Shown: positions 1 through 8,015 of the stretch, in pieces | How the letters are laid out: every line of letters begins with the position of its first letter | How positions within the stretch are numbered: position 1 is the stretch's first letter | NCBI GenBank assembly: GCA_031119395.1 | Contig: JAVHYA010000045.1 | Coordinates: 1 to 43,722, forward strand | DNA: 43,722 bases | From: Pseudomonadota bacterium | Lineage (GTDB): Bacteria; Pseudomonadota; Gammaproteobacteria; Burkholderiales; Burkholderiaceae_C | Direction of reading: 5' to 3' | Translations under genes and position numbers: made by a program | The notes under the pieces: model-generated | Databases searched by the model: none | The model's input: only the letters and a program-made list of their open reading frames with translations | Told to the model about the DNA's origin: nothing

Positions 1-1819
1 TCATGATCTCGCCCATGCGGCGGATCACCTCGTCGGTGCGGTCCAGCGTGGCGCCATCGGGCAGCTGCGCGAAGCCGATCAGGTACTGCTTGTCCTGCGT
101 GGGCACGAAGCCGCTGGGCACCGCCTTGAAGAGGCCGAAGGTCACGGCCACCAGCGCGAGGTAGATCACGAACATGATCGTCTTGCGCGAGATGACGCTC
201 CTCACGCCGCCGCTGTAGGCCTCCGATCCGCGCTGGAAGACGCGGTTGAAGCCGCGGAACAGCCAGCCCAGCGCCTTGTCCATGCCGCGCGTGAGCGCGT
301 CCTTGGGCGCGTCGTGGCCGCGCAGCAGCAGCGCCGCGAGGGCCGGCGACAGCGTCAGCGAGTTGATGGCCGAGATCACCGTCGAGATGGCGATGGTGAC
401 CGCGAACTGGCGGTAGAACTGCCCCGTGAGGCCGCTGATGAAGGCCAGCGGCACGAACACCGCCACCAGCACCAGCGCGATCGCGATGATCGGGCCCGAG
501 ACCTCGCGCATGGCGCGGTAGGTGGCCTCGCGCGGCGTGAGCCCGGCCTCGATGTTGCGCTCGACGTTCTCGACCACCACGATCGCGTCGTCCACCACGA
601 TGCCGATGGCCAGCACCAGCCCGAAGAGCGACAGCGCGTTGATCGAGAAGCCCAGCAGGTGCAGCACCGCGAAGGTGCCGATCACCGACACCGGCACCGC
701 CAGCAGCGGGATGATCGACGCGCGCCAGGTCTGCAGGAACAGGATCACCACCAGCACCACCAGCATGATGGCTTCGAGCAGCGTGTGGATCACCGACTCG
801 ATCGATGCGCGCACGAACTGCGTCGGGTCGTAGGCGATGCGGTACTCCAGCCCCTCGGGCATGTTCCTGTTGAGCTCGACCATGGTCTTGCGCACGTTGG
901 ACGAGATGTCCAGCGCATTGGAGCCCGGGGCCTGGAACACGCCCATGCCCACCGCCGGGTTGTTGTTGAGCAGCGAGCGCAGCGAGTAGTCGGCCGCGCC
1001 GAGTTCGATGCGCGACACGTCGCGCAGCCGCACCACCTGCCCGTCGGCACCGCTCTTGACGATGATGTCGCCGAACTCCTCCTCGGTCGTCAGGCGCCCC
1101 TGCGCGTTGACCGACAGCTGCACGTCGATGCCCGAGAGCCCCGGCGAGGCGCCGATCACGCCCGCGGCGGCCTGCACGTTCTGGCCGCGGATGGCCGCCA
1201 CCACGTCGGCGGCGGACAGACCGCGCTGCGCGACCTTCTGCGGGTCGAGCCAGATGCGCATCGAATAGTCGCCGCCGCCGAAGACCTGGACCTGGCCCAC
1301 GCCCTCGATGCGCGCCAGCTGGTCCTTGACGTTGAGCACCGCGTAGTTGCGCAGGTAGTCGATGCCGTAGCGACCGTTGGGCGACACCAGGTGCACCACC
1401 ATCGTGAGGTCGGGCGCGCTCTTGACCGTGGTCACGCCCAGGCGGCGCACTTCCTCGGGCAGGCGCGGCTCGGCCTGCGAGACGCGGTTCTGCACCAGCT
1501 GCTGCGCCTTGTCGGGGTCGGTGCCCAGGCGGAAGGTGACGGTGAGCGTCATCACGCCGTCGGTCGTCGCCTGGCTGCCCATGTAGAGCATGCCCTCGAC
1601 GCCGTTGATCTGCTCTTCGAGCGGCGTGGCCACCGTCTCGGCGATGACCTTGGGGTTGGCGCCCGGGTACTGGGCGCGCACGACCACCTGCGGCGGCGCG
1701 ACCTCGGGGTATTCCGAGATCGGCAGCCCGCGCAGCGCGATCAGGCCGGCGATCAGCATGAGCAGCGACAGCACGCCGGCAAAGATCGGCCGGTCGATGA
1801 AGAATTTGGAGAGGTTCAT
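1..1819 (-). CDS. mexF: RND efflux pump inner-membrane subunit, MexF/CeoB/BpeF type (partial, C-terminus outside window)
   Basis: Proton-driven inner-membrane pump of a tripartite drug efflux system; it would work with the adaptor encoded just upstream and an outer-membrane channel probably encoded beyond the window. The first 606 codons of a family of about 1,050 residues are present. The N-terminus has the typical RPIFAGVLSLL membrane segment and the ISEYPEVAPPQVVV stretch. The proton-relay Asp pair is at residues 410–411 in the segment GIVVDDAIVVVENVERN, after a FLQTWRASIIPL loop typical of MexF-like pumps. By memory the sequence is closer to MexF than to MexB or AcrB. The ATG lies 31 bp after the adaptor stop, so the genes are co-transcribed. 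Likely substrates (chloramphenicol, quinolones, trimethoprim) are inferred from the family. Confidence 0.95.
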   Translation of the reverse strand, partial: MNLSKFFIDRPIFAGVLSLLMLIAGLIALRGLPISEYPEVAPPQVVVRAQYPGANPKVIAETVATPLEEQINGVEGMLYMGSQATTDGVMTLTVTFRLGTDPDKAQQLVQNRVSQAEPRLPEEVRRLGVTTVKSAPDLTMVVHLVSPNGRYGIDYLRNYAVLNVKDQLARIEGVGQVQVFGGGDYSMRIWLDPQKVAQRGLSAADVVAAIRGQNVQAAAGVIGASPGLSGIDVQLSVNAQGRLTTEEEFGDIIVKSGADGQVVRLRDVSRIELGAADYSLRSLLNNNPAVGMGVFQAPGSNALDISSNVRKTMVELNRNMPEGLEYRIAYDPTQFVRASIESVIHTLLEAIMLVVLVVILFLQTWRASIIPLLAVPVSVIGTFAVLHLLGFSINALSLFGLVLAIGIVVDDAIVVVENVERNIEAGLTPREATYRAMREVSGPIIAIALVLVAVFVPLAFISGLTGQFYRQFAVTIAISTVISAINSLTLSPALAALLLRGHDAPKDALTRGMDKALGWLFRGFNRVFQRGSEAYSGGVRSVISRKTIMFVIYLALVAVTFGLFKAVPSGFVPTQDKQYLIGFAQLPDGATLDRTDEVIRRMGEIM

Positions 1820-1850
1820 GACGAACTTTCAGCGCAGCGCATGCGCGTGT

Positions 1851-3158
1851 TCAGGGGTTCGAGGCCAGCTTGCCGGCCTTGGCGCTGCCGCCCTGCGCCG
1901 TGGCGTCCATGGGCACGGCCTTGGGATCGACCAGCGCGCCGGGGCGCACATGCTGCAGGCCGTTGACCACGATGCGCTCGCCGGGCTTCAGGCCGCTGGC
2001 CACCACGCGCAGGCCATTGATCGGCGCGCCCAGCGTGACCTCGCGGTACTCGGTCTTGTTGTCCGCGTTGACGACCATCACGAACTTCTTGTTCTGGTCG
2101 GTGCCCACGGCGCGTTCGGCCACCAGCAGCGCCTTGCTCTCCTGCGCCTGGCCCATGCGGATGCGGGCGAACTGGCCGGGGATCAGGGCACCGTCCTTGT
2201 TCTCGAACGTGGCGCGCACGCGCACGGTGCCGTTCCTGGCGTCGACCTGGTTGTCGATGAGCTGCAGCTTGCCTTCGAAGGGCGTGCCCTCGGTGGCGGC
2301 GGTGCCCATCTGCACGGGGATCTGGCCGATGAGCGAGCGGGCGCTGGCGCCGCCGGGCATGTCGCGAAGGGCGCGGCCGATCACCTGCTCGTCGGCGTCG
2401 AAGCTGGCGTAGATGGGGCTCACCGACACCAGCGTGGTCAGCACGGGCGCGCCGGGCCCGGCGGCGACCAGGTTGCCCACCGTGACTTCGAGCTTGCCGA
2501 TGCGGCCGGAGACCGGCGCACGGACCTGGGTGTACGACAGGTTGAGCTTCGCGCTCTGCAGCGAGGCCTGCGCAGCGCGCAGGTTGGCGTCCGCCTCGTT
2601 GCCGGCGTTCAGGCGCTCGTCCAGTTCGCGCTGGGCGATGGCCTGCTCGGCATACAGGCGCCGGGCGCGTTCCTGTTCGCTGCGGGTGTAGGCGGCGCGC
2701 GCCTGGGCCGACGCGACCTGCGCCGCGGCGCGGTCCACCTCGGCCTTGTAGGGGGCCGGGTCGATGGTCACGAGCAGGTCGCCCTGCTTGACCAGCGCGC
2801 CCTCGCGGAAATGAACGCTCTGCACCGCGCCGGCGACGCGCGAACGCACGTCGACGCGCTCCACCGCCTCCAGGCGGCCCGAGAACTCGTCCCAGGCGTT
2901 GACCTGGGTTTCCGTGACGGTGGCCACCGACACCGGCGTGGCCTGCGGCTGGTTCTGCGGCGGCGGGTTGCTGGCCTCGGCCTTGAAGCTGTGCATGCCG
3001 AAGACGCCCGCTGCGACGGCCAGCACGGCCGTGACGCCGGTGACGGTGGGCCACACGCTGCGGCGTGCCAGCGATGCCCCGGCCGGGTTCGCCGGGGTGG
3101 ATGACGCCCCGGCACCTTCGGAGCGGTCGGGCGTGTTGTTGTTGCTTGGGTTCGACAT
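1851..3158 (-). CDS. mexE: RND efflux periplasmic adaptor (membrane fusion protein), MexE/CeoA/BpeE type
   Basis: 435-residue adaptor that links the RND pump to the outer-membrane channel. A short cytoplasmic Ser/Asn/Pro-rich N-terminus is followed by one hydrophobic segment at about residues 34–52, which acts as a signal-anchor. Then come the first lipoyl half (VRSRVAGAVQSVHFREGALV), a long helical hairpin rich in Ala, Glu and Arg (about residues 140–195), the second lipoyl half (VRAPVSGRIGKLEV), and the beta-barrel and membrane-proximal domains. The C-terminus is a Gly/Ala/Lys-rich tail. Length is normal for the family. It stands between llpE and the pump gene. Start chosen because the reading frame and signal-anchor begin here; no better internal start exists. 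Confidence 0.95.
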   Translation of the reverse strand: MSNPSNNNTPDRSEGAGASSTPANPAGASLARRSVWPTVTGVTAVLAVAAGVFGMHSFKAEASNPPPQNQPQATPVSVATVTETQVNAWDEFSGRLEAVERVDVRSRVAGAVQSVHFREGALVKQGDLLVTIDPAPYKAEVDRAAAQVASAQARAAYTRSEQERARRLYAEQAIAQRELDERLNAGNEADANLRAAQASLQSAKLNLSYTQVRAPVSGRIGKLEVTVGNLVAAGPGAPVLTTLVSVSPIYASFDADEQVIGRALRDMPGGASARSLIGQIPVQMGTAATEGTPFEGKLQLIDNQVDARNGTVRVRATFENKDGALIPGQFARIRMGQAQESKALLVAERAVGTDQNKKFVMVVNADNKTEYREVTLGAPINGLRVVASGLKPGERIVVNGLQHVRPGALVDPKAVPMDATAQGGSAKAGKLASNP

Positions 3159-3393
3159 GGTTCGTCCTTGTGGGTACTTCGGGGATGCGACAACCCTCCG
3201 GACGCGGGTGGCGTCCGTCGGGAACGGATGATTTCGGTGACGTCGCCAGCGCGCCGGCTCAGGACGCTGCGGTCCCGTCGGCGTTCGTCAGGCGAAAACT
3301 CCCTCCGGACGGCGGTCTCCGCGCCGTCTCGTGCCTTGTAGTGATGGGGGCCTCTCGTCGGAGGCCGATGCGTCCGGCGCCTTCGCGCCTGGC
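3159..3393. other. 235-bp spacer between llpE and the adaptor gene, with a hairpin
   Basis: No gene is visible. It contains a 6-bp-arm hairpin, GGCCTC-N6-GAGGCC, at 3349–3366, just after the llpE stop on the minus strand. No T-run follows, so it is more likely a processing or attenuation site than a full terminator. The spacer may also hold a secondary promoter for the pump genes; I see no clear box. Confidence 0.4.
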
Positions 3394-4266
3394 CTAGTGA
3401 GGCGGTGGCGTCGCGGCCTGGAAGAAGGCGCGGAACTGGTCTTCCACGCTCTGCTCGCAGGCCGTACAGGCATTGCTGTCGGGTTCGTACAGCGCCTCGG
3501 GCCAGTTCGACGCGCCGGGCAGCACCTGGCTGGTCACGGGGATGCCCGCGTCGCCCAGGCGCTTGGCATAGGCCAGCGCCTCGTCGCGCATCGGGTCGTC
3601 CTGGCCGACCAGCACCAGCGTCGGCGCGATGTCGGCCAGCCGCAGCGACGAGCCGGGCACCGCATAGGGATGCAGCGCGTCCATCGGCCGGTGCAGGTAC
3701 TTCTGCCAGCCCTCGGCCCATCTGCAGCTCACCGTCGCTTCCGCACAGCTCGCCTCGCGCAGCGACGCGGTGCCGGCGCAGGGGTCGAGCATCGGCGACA
3801 GCAGCACCTGGCCCGCAAGCGGCGGGTGCGCGCGGTCGCGGGCCACCAGGGCCACGGCCGCCGCCAGGTTGCCGCCGGCTTCCTCGCCGGCGAGGAAGAT
3901 GCGCGCGCCCTTGCCGACCAGCTTGGTGCGCTGCTTGTAGAGCCACTCCAGCACCGCGTAGCCGACCTCGATGGGCTTGGGGAACGGGAACTCCGGCGCC
4001 AGCGGATAGGCCAGCGACACCACGAAGGCGCCGGCACGCGCCAGCAGCCGGCCGACGGTGCGGCCGTTGTCGAGGTCGCCGCACACGAAGGTGCCGCCAT
4101 GGAAGTGCAGCACCACCGGCTGCCCGGCGCCGCCGGTCTTCTCGCCGTAGGTGCGGGCGTCGACACCCTCACCCTGGGGCAGCTCGATGCGGATGTCCTT
4201 CTCGGCCACGGCACGCCCGGCCGGGGCTTGGGCCTCGGGCTGCTGCGGGGTGGGACGGGATGACAT
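3394..4266 (-). CDS. llpE: LlpE-like alpha/beta-hydrolase of the HSL esterase family, catalytic residues apparently lost
   Basis: 290-residue protein of the hormone-sensitive-lipase fold. Family landmarks are all recognisable but altered: the oxyanion motif HGGG reads HGGT (residues 56–59); the nucleophile elbow GDSAGG reads GEEAGG (127–132), so Glu129 sits where Ser should be; the acid is kept (Asp224 in QDDPMRDE); the usual His of GMxHGF is Asn254 (GASNWP). A Cys pair, CTAC, lies near the C-terminus (267–270). In Burkholderia the order LysR regulator–llpE–ceoA/bpeE–ceoB/bpeF is established, and the same order is seen here. With the triad broken, hydrolase activity is doubtful; a binding or structural role is inference. 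Start is the ATG at 4266; an upstream in-frame extension crosses the promoter. Confidence 0.85.
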   Translation of the reverse strand: MSSRPTPQQPEAQAPAGRAVAEKDIRIELPQGEGVDARTYGEKTGGAGQPVVLHFHGGTFVCGDLDNGRTVGRLLARAGAFVVSLAYPLAPEFPFPKPIEVGYAVLEWLYKQRTKLVGKGARIFLAGEEAGGNLAAAVALVARDRAHPPLAGQVLLSPMLDPCAGTASLREASCAEATVSCRWAEGWQKYLHRPMDALHPYAVPGSSLRLADIAPTLVLVGQDDPMRDEALAYAKRLGDAGIPVTSQVLPGASNWPEALYEPDSNACTACEQSVEDQFRAFFQAATPPPH

Positions 4267-4297
4267 GGTGCGGACCTTCCGGATCAACGATGGATGA

Positions 4298-4326
4298 AAT
4301 ATAAGGGTCGCCGGCGACGCATGAAA
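4298..4326 (-). promoter_or_regulatory. Predicted promoter of the llpE–mexEF operon
   Basis: On the minus strand TTTCAT (4321–4326) and TATATT (4298–4303) are separated by exactly 17 bp, placing transcription start near 4291, about 25 nt before the llpE ATG. The good -10 and poor -35 fit a promoter that needs activation by the divergent LysR protein. The 215-bp intergenic region (4267–4481) would hold its binding sites; I did not find one I trust. Confidence 0.5.
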
Positions 4327-4481
4327 CCGGGCCGGGCGCCCCACTCTGTTTCCGACGCGACAACAATCGCGGCGCTTTCAGGGCCCAGAATCCGACCCCT
4401 TCCCCGGAACAGGTCAATGCGCATCCACAAGAATGCGCGCTCGCGGGCGCCTGCGCCGTCAGCAACCATCCCTTTGTACCT

Positions 4482-5399
4482 ATGGACCAGATCCAAGCCA
4501 TGCGCGTGTTCGTGCGGGTCGTCGAGGCCGGCAACTTCACGCGCGCCGCCGACTCGCTCGACCTGCCCAAGGGCACCGTCACCAAGCAGATCCAGGCCCT
4601 GGAGGCCCGGCTGCACGTGAAGCTGCTCAACCGCACGACGCGGCGCGTCACGGTCACGCCCGACGGCGCCGCGTACTTCGAGCGCGCGGCGCGCCTGCTG
4701 AACGACTTCGACGAGCTCGAGGCGAGCATGGCGAACGCCCAGGCGGCGCCCACCGGGCGGCTGCGCATCGACGTCGGGACCTCCACCGCTCGCCTGGTGG
4801 TCATCCCCGCGCTGGCGTCCTTCTGCGACAAGTACCCCGACATCCAGGTGGACCTGGGCGTGAGCGACCGGCCGGTGGACCTGATCAGCGACAACGTCGA
4901 CGTGGTGATCCGCGCCGGCGACATCACGGACCAGTCGCTCGTCGCCCGGCGTATCGGCAACCTGCCCTTCATCACCGTGGCCTCGCCCGGCTACCTGAAG
5001 AAATACGGCACGCCGGCCCATCCGCGCGAGCTGGAGCGCGGCCGCCACCACGTGGTGAACTTCTTCGCCGGCAACACGCGGCGCATCTACCCGCTGGAGT
5101 TCAACAAGGACGGCGAGACCATCGAGATCGGCGGCCCCTACCGCGTGTCGGTGAACGAGAGCAACGCCCACACCACCGCGGTGCTGGCCGGCTTCGGCGT
5201 GTCGCAGATGGTGGGCTTCATCGCGGCCCCCTACCTGGCCAGCGGCGACCTGGTGCAGCTCATGCCCGACTGGACGCGCGACTCGCTGCCGGTGCACGTG
5301 GTCTACCCCCCGAACCGGCACCTGAGCGCCAAGGTGCGCGCCTTCGTGGACTGGGCGGCCGAGGTATTTGCCCGGGATCCGCAGCTTGCGCGCGCCTGA
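4482..5399 (+). CDS. LysR-family activator of the divergent efflux operon (CeoR/BpeT/MexT type)
   Basis: 305-residue LysR-type regulator. The N-terminal winged helix-turn-helix covers about residues 1–60 (MRVFVRVVEAGNFTRAADSL, then KGTVTKQIQALEARL). The periplasmic-binding-protein-like effector domain follows (about 90–295), including the conserved stretch DVVIRAGDITDQSLVARRIG. It is transcribed divergently from llpE–mexE–mexF across a 215-bp region, the standard arrangement for CeoR/BpeT/MexT, which activate the pump in response to small aromatic or other effectors. Effector here unknown. The gene is intact, so the pump is probably inducible rather than constitutively locked. Confidence 0.9.
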   Translation: MDQIQAMRVFVRVVEAGNFTRAADSLDLPKGTVTKQIQALEARLHVKLLNRTTRRVTVTPDGAAYFERAARLLNDFDELEASMANAQAAPTGRLRIDVGTSTARLVVIPALASFCDKYPDIQVDLGVSDRPVDLISDNVDVVIRAGDITDQSLVARRIGNLPFITVASPGYLKKYGTPAHPRELERGRHHVVNFFAGNTRRIYPLEFNKDGETIEIGGPYRVSVNESNAHTTAVLAGFGVSQMVGFIAAPYLASGDLVQLMPDWTRDSLPVHVVYPPNRHLSAKVRAFVDWAAEVFARDPQLARA

Positions 5400-5478
5400 A
5401 GCGGCGAAAATAGCGAACCTTTGGGTTACATTCCGGCCCACCGGCGCCTTTTCTGGCCCGGCCAATCGGGCCCCCTTG

Positions 5479-5835
5479 ATGAATCACGTGATGCGCGCCT
5501 GGACGTTCTGGATCCGCGCCGAACTCCGGGACGAATGCCGGGAACACCTGGAGAACACCAAGCTCCCTCAACTGCGTGCCGTGCCGGGCAACCTGCGCAC
5601 GGCCGCGATCTTCCGCGACCTGGGTGACGGCACGACCGAGGTCGTCGTCGCCTCGCTGTGGGATTCGCTGGACAGCATCAAGGCCTTCGCCGGGCCGGAC
5701 TACCTCAAGCCGTCCATCGACCCGGGCGACAAGGGCAAGCTGCTGGACCGCGACGTGATCGTGCGCCACTACAGCATCGACGCGATGGACGCCGACGTGT
5801 TCGAGCGCGCCCTGGGGTCGCCGCTGCCGCTCTGA
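5479..5835 (+). CDS. Small ABM-like (antibiotic biosynthesis monooxygenase fold) protein
   Basis: 118-residue protein resembling the dimeric alpha/beta-barrel ABM family. The centre reads VVVASLWDSLDSIKAFAGPD (about 52–71), which is the hallmark helix of small ABM-like proteins, and a His (RHYSID) lies towards the C-terminus. Such proteins are heme- or quinone-acting monooxygenases or simple ligand binders; the substrate cannot be told from sequence. It follows the LysR gene by 79 bp on the same strand and could be co-transcribed. Two ATGs (5479 and 5491) are possible. Confidence 0.75.
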   Translation: MNHVMRAWTFWIRAELRDECREHLENTKLPQLRAVPGNLRTAAIFRDLGDGTTEVVVASLWDSLDSIKAFAGPDYLKPSIDPGDKGKLLDRDVIVRHYSIDAMDADVFERALGSPLPL

Positions 5836-5888
5836 GGCTCCGGCGTCCATGCCGCCAGGCGCCGACGCGCGCCGCCCCCCGACCGCCG

Positions 5889-6899
5889 TCAGGCAGGCCA
5901 GGCCGCGGCCAGCGCGTCCTGGCCCTGCGGCGCCAGCACGCCCAGCCGCACATGGCCCGGGAGGCCGAAAGAGGCGCAGTCGCGCAGCTTCACGCCCTGC
6001 GCGCGCAGCGAATCCAGGGCGGGCTGCAGCGGCGTCCCCGCAGGCCAGCGGGCACAGAAGAAGTTGGCGACGCTGGGCAGCACCTCGCAGCCCAGGTCGG
6101 TGCACAGCCGCTGCTGGCGGCGCTTCCAGCGCCCCAGCACCGCCAGGCTGCCGGCCAGCCAGTCCTGCGCGGCCGGTTCGGCCCAGGCCGCGAGCATGGC
6201 GACCGCGTGGGCGCCGAGCGGCCAGGACGGTGCGAGGCCCTGGACGTGGGCAAGAAAGGCCGGCGGTGCGTCGTGCGGCGCGATCGCGTAGGCGCCGCGC
6301 ACGCCCGTCAGGCCCAGCGCCTTGTTGGGCGACCACAGCTGCCACACGCGCGCGAGGCGATCCGGCCCCAGGCTGCCGCCCGCCGGCCCCTCCAGGCGCA
6401 GGGGCGCGTAGGCGCGGTCGAGCACGAAGGGGCGATCGGCCGGCCACGCATCGACACGCGCCGCCAAGTGCGGATCGTCCTGCCCGAGCGGCGTCGACGG
6501 CTCGCAGCCCCAGGCGAGGCGCGGCGCGGGCGCTGCGGGCGCGGTCGCCGTGGCCGGGTGCAGCGCCAACCCGTGCGCACGCGCCGCGCGGGCGTAGTCG
6601 GCATAGGCCAGCGCCGGCACCACGACGCTCCCGCCACCGCCTGCACCTGCCGCTGCCGCTGCCGTGATGCGCACGATGAACTCGCTGGCGCTGGCGGCGA
6701 CCACGATGCGTTCGCGGCCCACGCCGTGGAAGGCTGCGAGCCGCTCCCGCAAGTCGGTGTGGTTCGGGTCCGGGTAGCGCGAGGGGTCGGCAGCACGCAG
6801 CGCCTCCAGCGCCGGCGGGCACGGGCCGCAGGCGTTGGCATTGGTCGAGAAGTCGTGCGGCGGCACGCCCTGCGCGTCCGGCCCGCCGTGCACGTTCAT
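5889..6899 (-). CDS. CobC/CobD-type PLP enzyme (threonine-phosphate decarboxylase-like), cobalamin salvage
   Basis: 336-residue fold-type I PLP protein of the histidinol-phosphate aminotransferase group. It has the DFSTNANACGPCPPALEAL opening seen in CobD/CobC proteins (normally DFSxNxNP), the SRYPDPNHTDLRERLAAFHG stretch, and the PLP-lysine region SPNKALGLTGVRG near residue 205. In the cobalamin pathway this family makes (R)-1-amino-2-propanol phosphate from threonine phosphate, the substrate of CbiB, which is encoded directly upstream 13 bp away. This adjacency supports the role. The ATG at 6899 is chosen because upstream in-frame codons overlap cbiB without matching the family. Confidence 0.85.
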   Translation of the reverse strand: MNVHGGPDAQGVPPHDFSTNANACGPCPPALEALRAADPSRYPDPNHTDLRERLAAFHGVGRERIVVAASASEFIVRITAAAAAGAGGGGSVVVPALAYADYARAARAHGLALHPATATAPAAPAPRLAWGCEPSTPLGQDDPHLAARVDAWPADRPFVLDRAYAPLRLEGPAGGSLGPDRLARVWQLWSPNKALGLTGVRGAYAIAPHDAPPAFLAHVQGLAPSWPLGAHAVAMLAAWAEPAAQDWLAGSLAVLGRWKRRQQRLCTDLGCEVLPSVANFFCARWPAGTPLQPALDSLRAQGVKLRDCASFGLPGHVRLGVLAPQGQDALAAAWPA

Positions 6900-6912
6900 G
6901 TCGCCCACGCCT

Positions 6913-7908
6913 TCACCCGATGCGCAGGAGGCCGGCGCCCCCGGTGCCGGCCAGCGCGGCGGTGGCCAACACGGCGGCCGCGAACACCGCACGCCCGCCC
7001 AGCACGGCGCACGCGCGCGCATCCGCCGGGACGGGCGCGCGCCCCTGGGCGTTCAGCGTGTAGACGCCCGGCTTGCGCAGGCGCACGCCGAGCACCCCCG
7101 CCATCGCCGCCATGGGCCAGCCGCTGTTGGGCGACGGCGTACGCGCGGCCTCCCGGGCCAGGCCCGATGGCCAACGCCACGCCGCCAGCGCAATCAGCAG
7201 CGCGCTGAGCCGCGCCGGCACCCACGACAGCCCGTCGTCCGCCCGTGCCGCCCACCTGCCGGCCCAGGCCCAGGAACGGCCGCCGCGCTCGCCCGGGTAG
7301 CCCCACATCGCGTCGGCCGTGTTGGCGAAGCGGTAGACGGCCGCCCCCGGCAGGCCGAAGAGCACGAACCAGAACAGCGGCGCGACCACCGAGTCGTTGA
7401 GGTTCTCGGCCAGCGACTCGATCGCGCTCTCGCGCACGGCGTCGGCATCGAGCGATTGCGTGTCGCGGCTCACCAGATGCGCCAGCCGCGAGCGGCCGGC
7501 TTCGAGCGACTCCGCCAGCGCCGCCTCCACCGCCAGCACTTCGTCGCGCAGCATGCGCCAGGCCAGCAGCGGCTTGAGCGCCAGCGCCAGCGTGAGCGCC
7601 GCCACCGGCCACGGGAGATGGCGCATCACATGCCACTGCACCGCCCACGACGCGACGACGACCATGGCGGCTCCCGCCCACCAAGCGAGCGCTCCGAGCA
7701 CCAAAAGCCTGAAAGGTCCCGGCTGCTGCGCGTCGGCGCGCGGCGCGATGCGGGGGCCCGCCCAGCCCAGCCACGCGCCCATCCACACGACCGGATGCCA
7801 ACGCGCCGGCGGTTCGCCCAGCCAGCGATCGATGGCCAGCGCCAGCCACAGCGCGCCGATGGCGACGCAGGCGTGGGCGCCGAGCAAAGCCTCAGACCCC
7901 GCGGGCAC
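6913..7908 (-). CDS. cbiB: Adenosylcobinamide-phosphate synthase CbiB/CobD
   Basis: 331-residue integral membrane protein that joins aminopropanol phosphate to adenosylcobyric acid. Family motifs seen: DRWLGEPPARWHPVVWMG near the N-terminus, the RDTQSLDADAVRESAIESLAEN block, DSVVAPLFW, and YRFANTADAMWGY, plus the NSGWPMAAMAGVLGVRL block near the C-terminus. Several hydrophobic segments are evident. The start is a GTG at 7908, preceded by a good Shine-Dalgarno (GGAAAGG, 5 nt spacing). The preceding gene in the operon is cobO, separated by a 107-bp repeat-containing gap. Confidence 0.92.
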   Translation of the reverse strand: MPAGSEALLGAHACVAIGALWLALAIDRWLGEPPARWHPVVWMGAWLGWAGPRIAPRADAQQPGPFRLLVLGALAWWAGAAMVVVASWAVQWHVMRHLPWPVAALTLALALKPLLAWRMLRDEVLAVEAALAESLEAGRSRLAHLVSRDTQSLDADAVRESAIESLAENLNDSVVAPLFWFVLFGLPGAAVYRFANTADAMWGYPGERGGRSWAWAGRWAARADDGLSWVPARLSALLIALAAWRWPSGLAREAARTPSPNSGWPMAAMAGVLGVRLRKPGVYTLNAQGRAPVPADARACAVLGGRAVFAAAVLATAALAGTGGAGLLRIG

Positions 7909-7950
7909 AGCGCCTTTCCGATCCGGCGCGTGTCAGCCGGGCGCAGAGCA

Positions 7951-8010
7951 GACCGCGCGCGCCCCCTTCGCGCAGCGCACGGGGGAGCCGCGCAGCGGCA
8001 TGGGGGTTGT
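7951..8010. repeat. GC-rich dispersed repeat between cobO and cbiB
   Basis: Contains GCGCCCCCTTCGCGCAG (7959–7975), a 17-mer found again at 31636–31652, plus a GGGGGAGCCGCGCAGCGGCA stretch that can fold back on it. It lies in the only sizeable gap between cobO and cbiB. The style is that of short intergenic repeats familiar in Comamonadaceae genomes. Confidence 0.6.
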
Positions 8011-8015
8011 TCATG

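Noticed and set aside
314-1966. A 550-codon plus-strand open frame across the RND pump gene
   Set aside because: Low-complexity Arg/His/Asp-rich translation typical of an antisense shadow; the minus strand encodes an unmistakable MexF-type pump.
3349-3366. Rho-independent terminator after llpE
   Set aside because: Hairpin is present but no T-run follows, and the pump genes downstream are expected to share the transcript.
7951-8010. Possible CRISPR or tandem array around the cobO region
   Set aside because: Repeats there are of different kinds, single-copy locally and not evenly spaced; no array was seen anywhere in the window.
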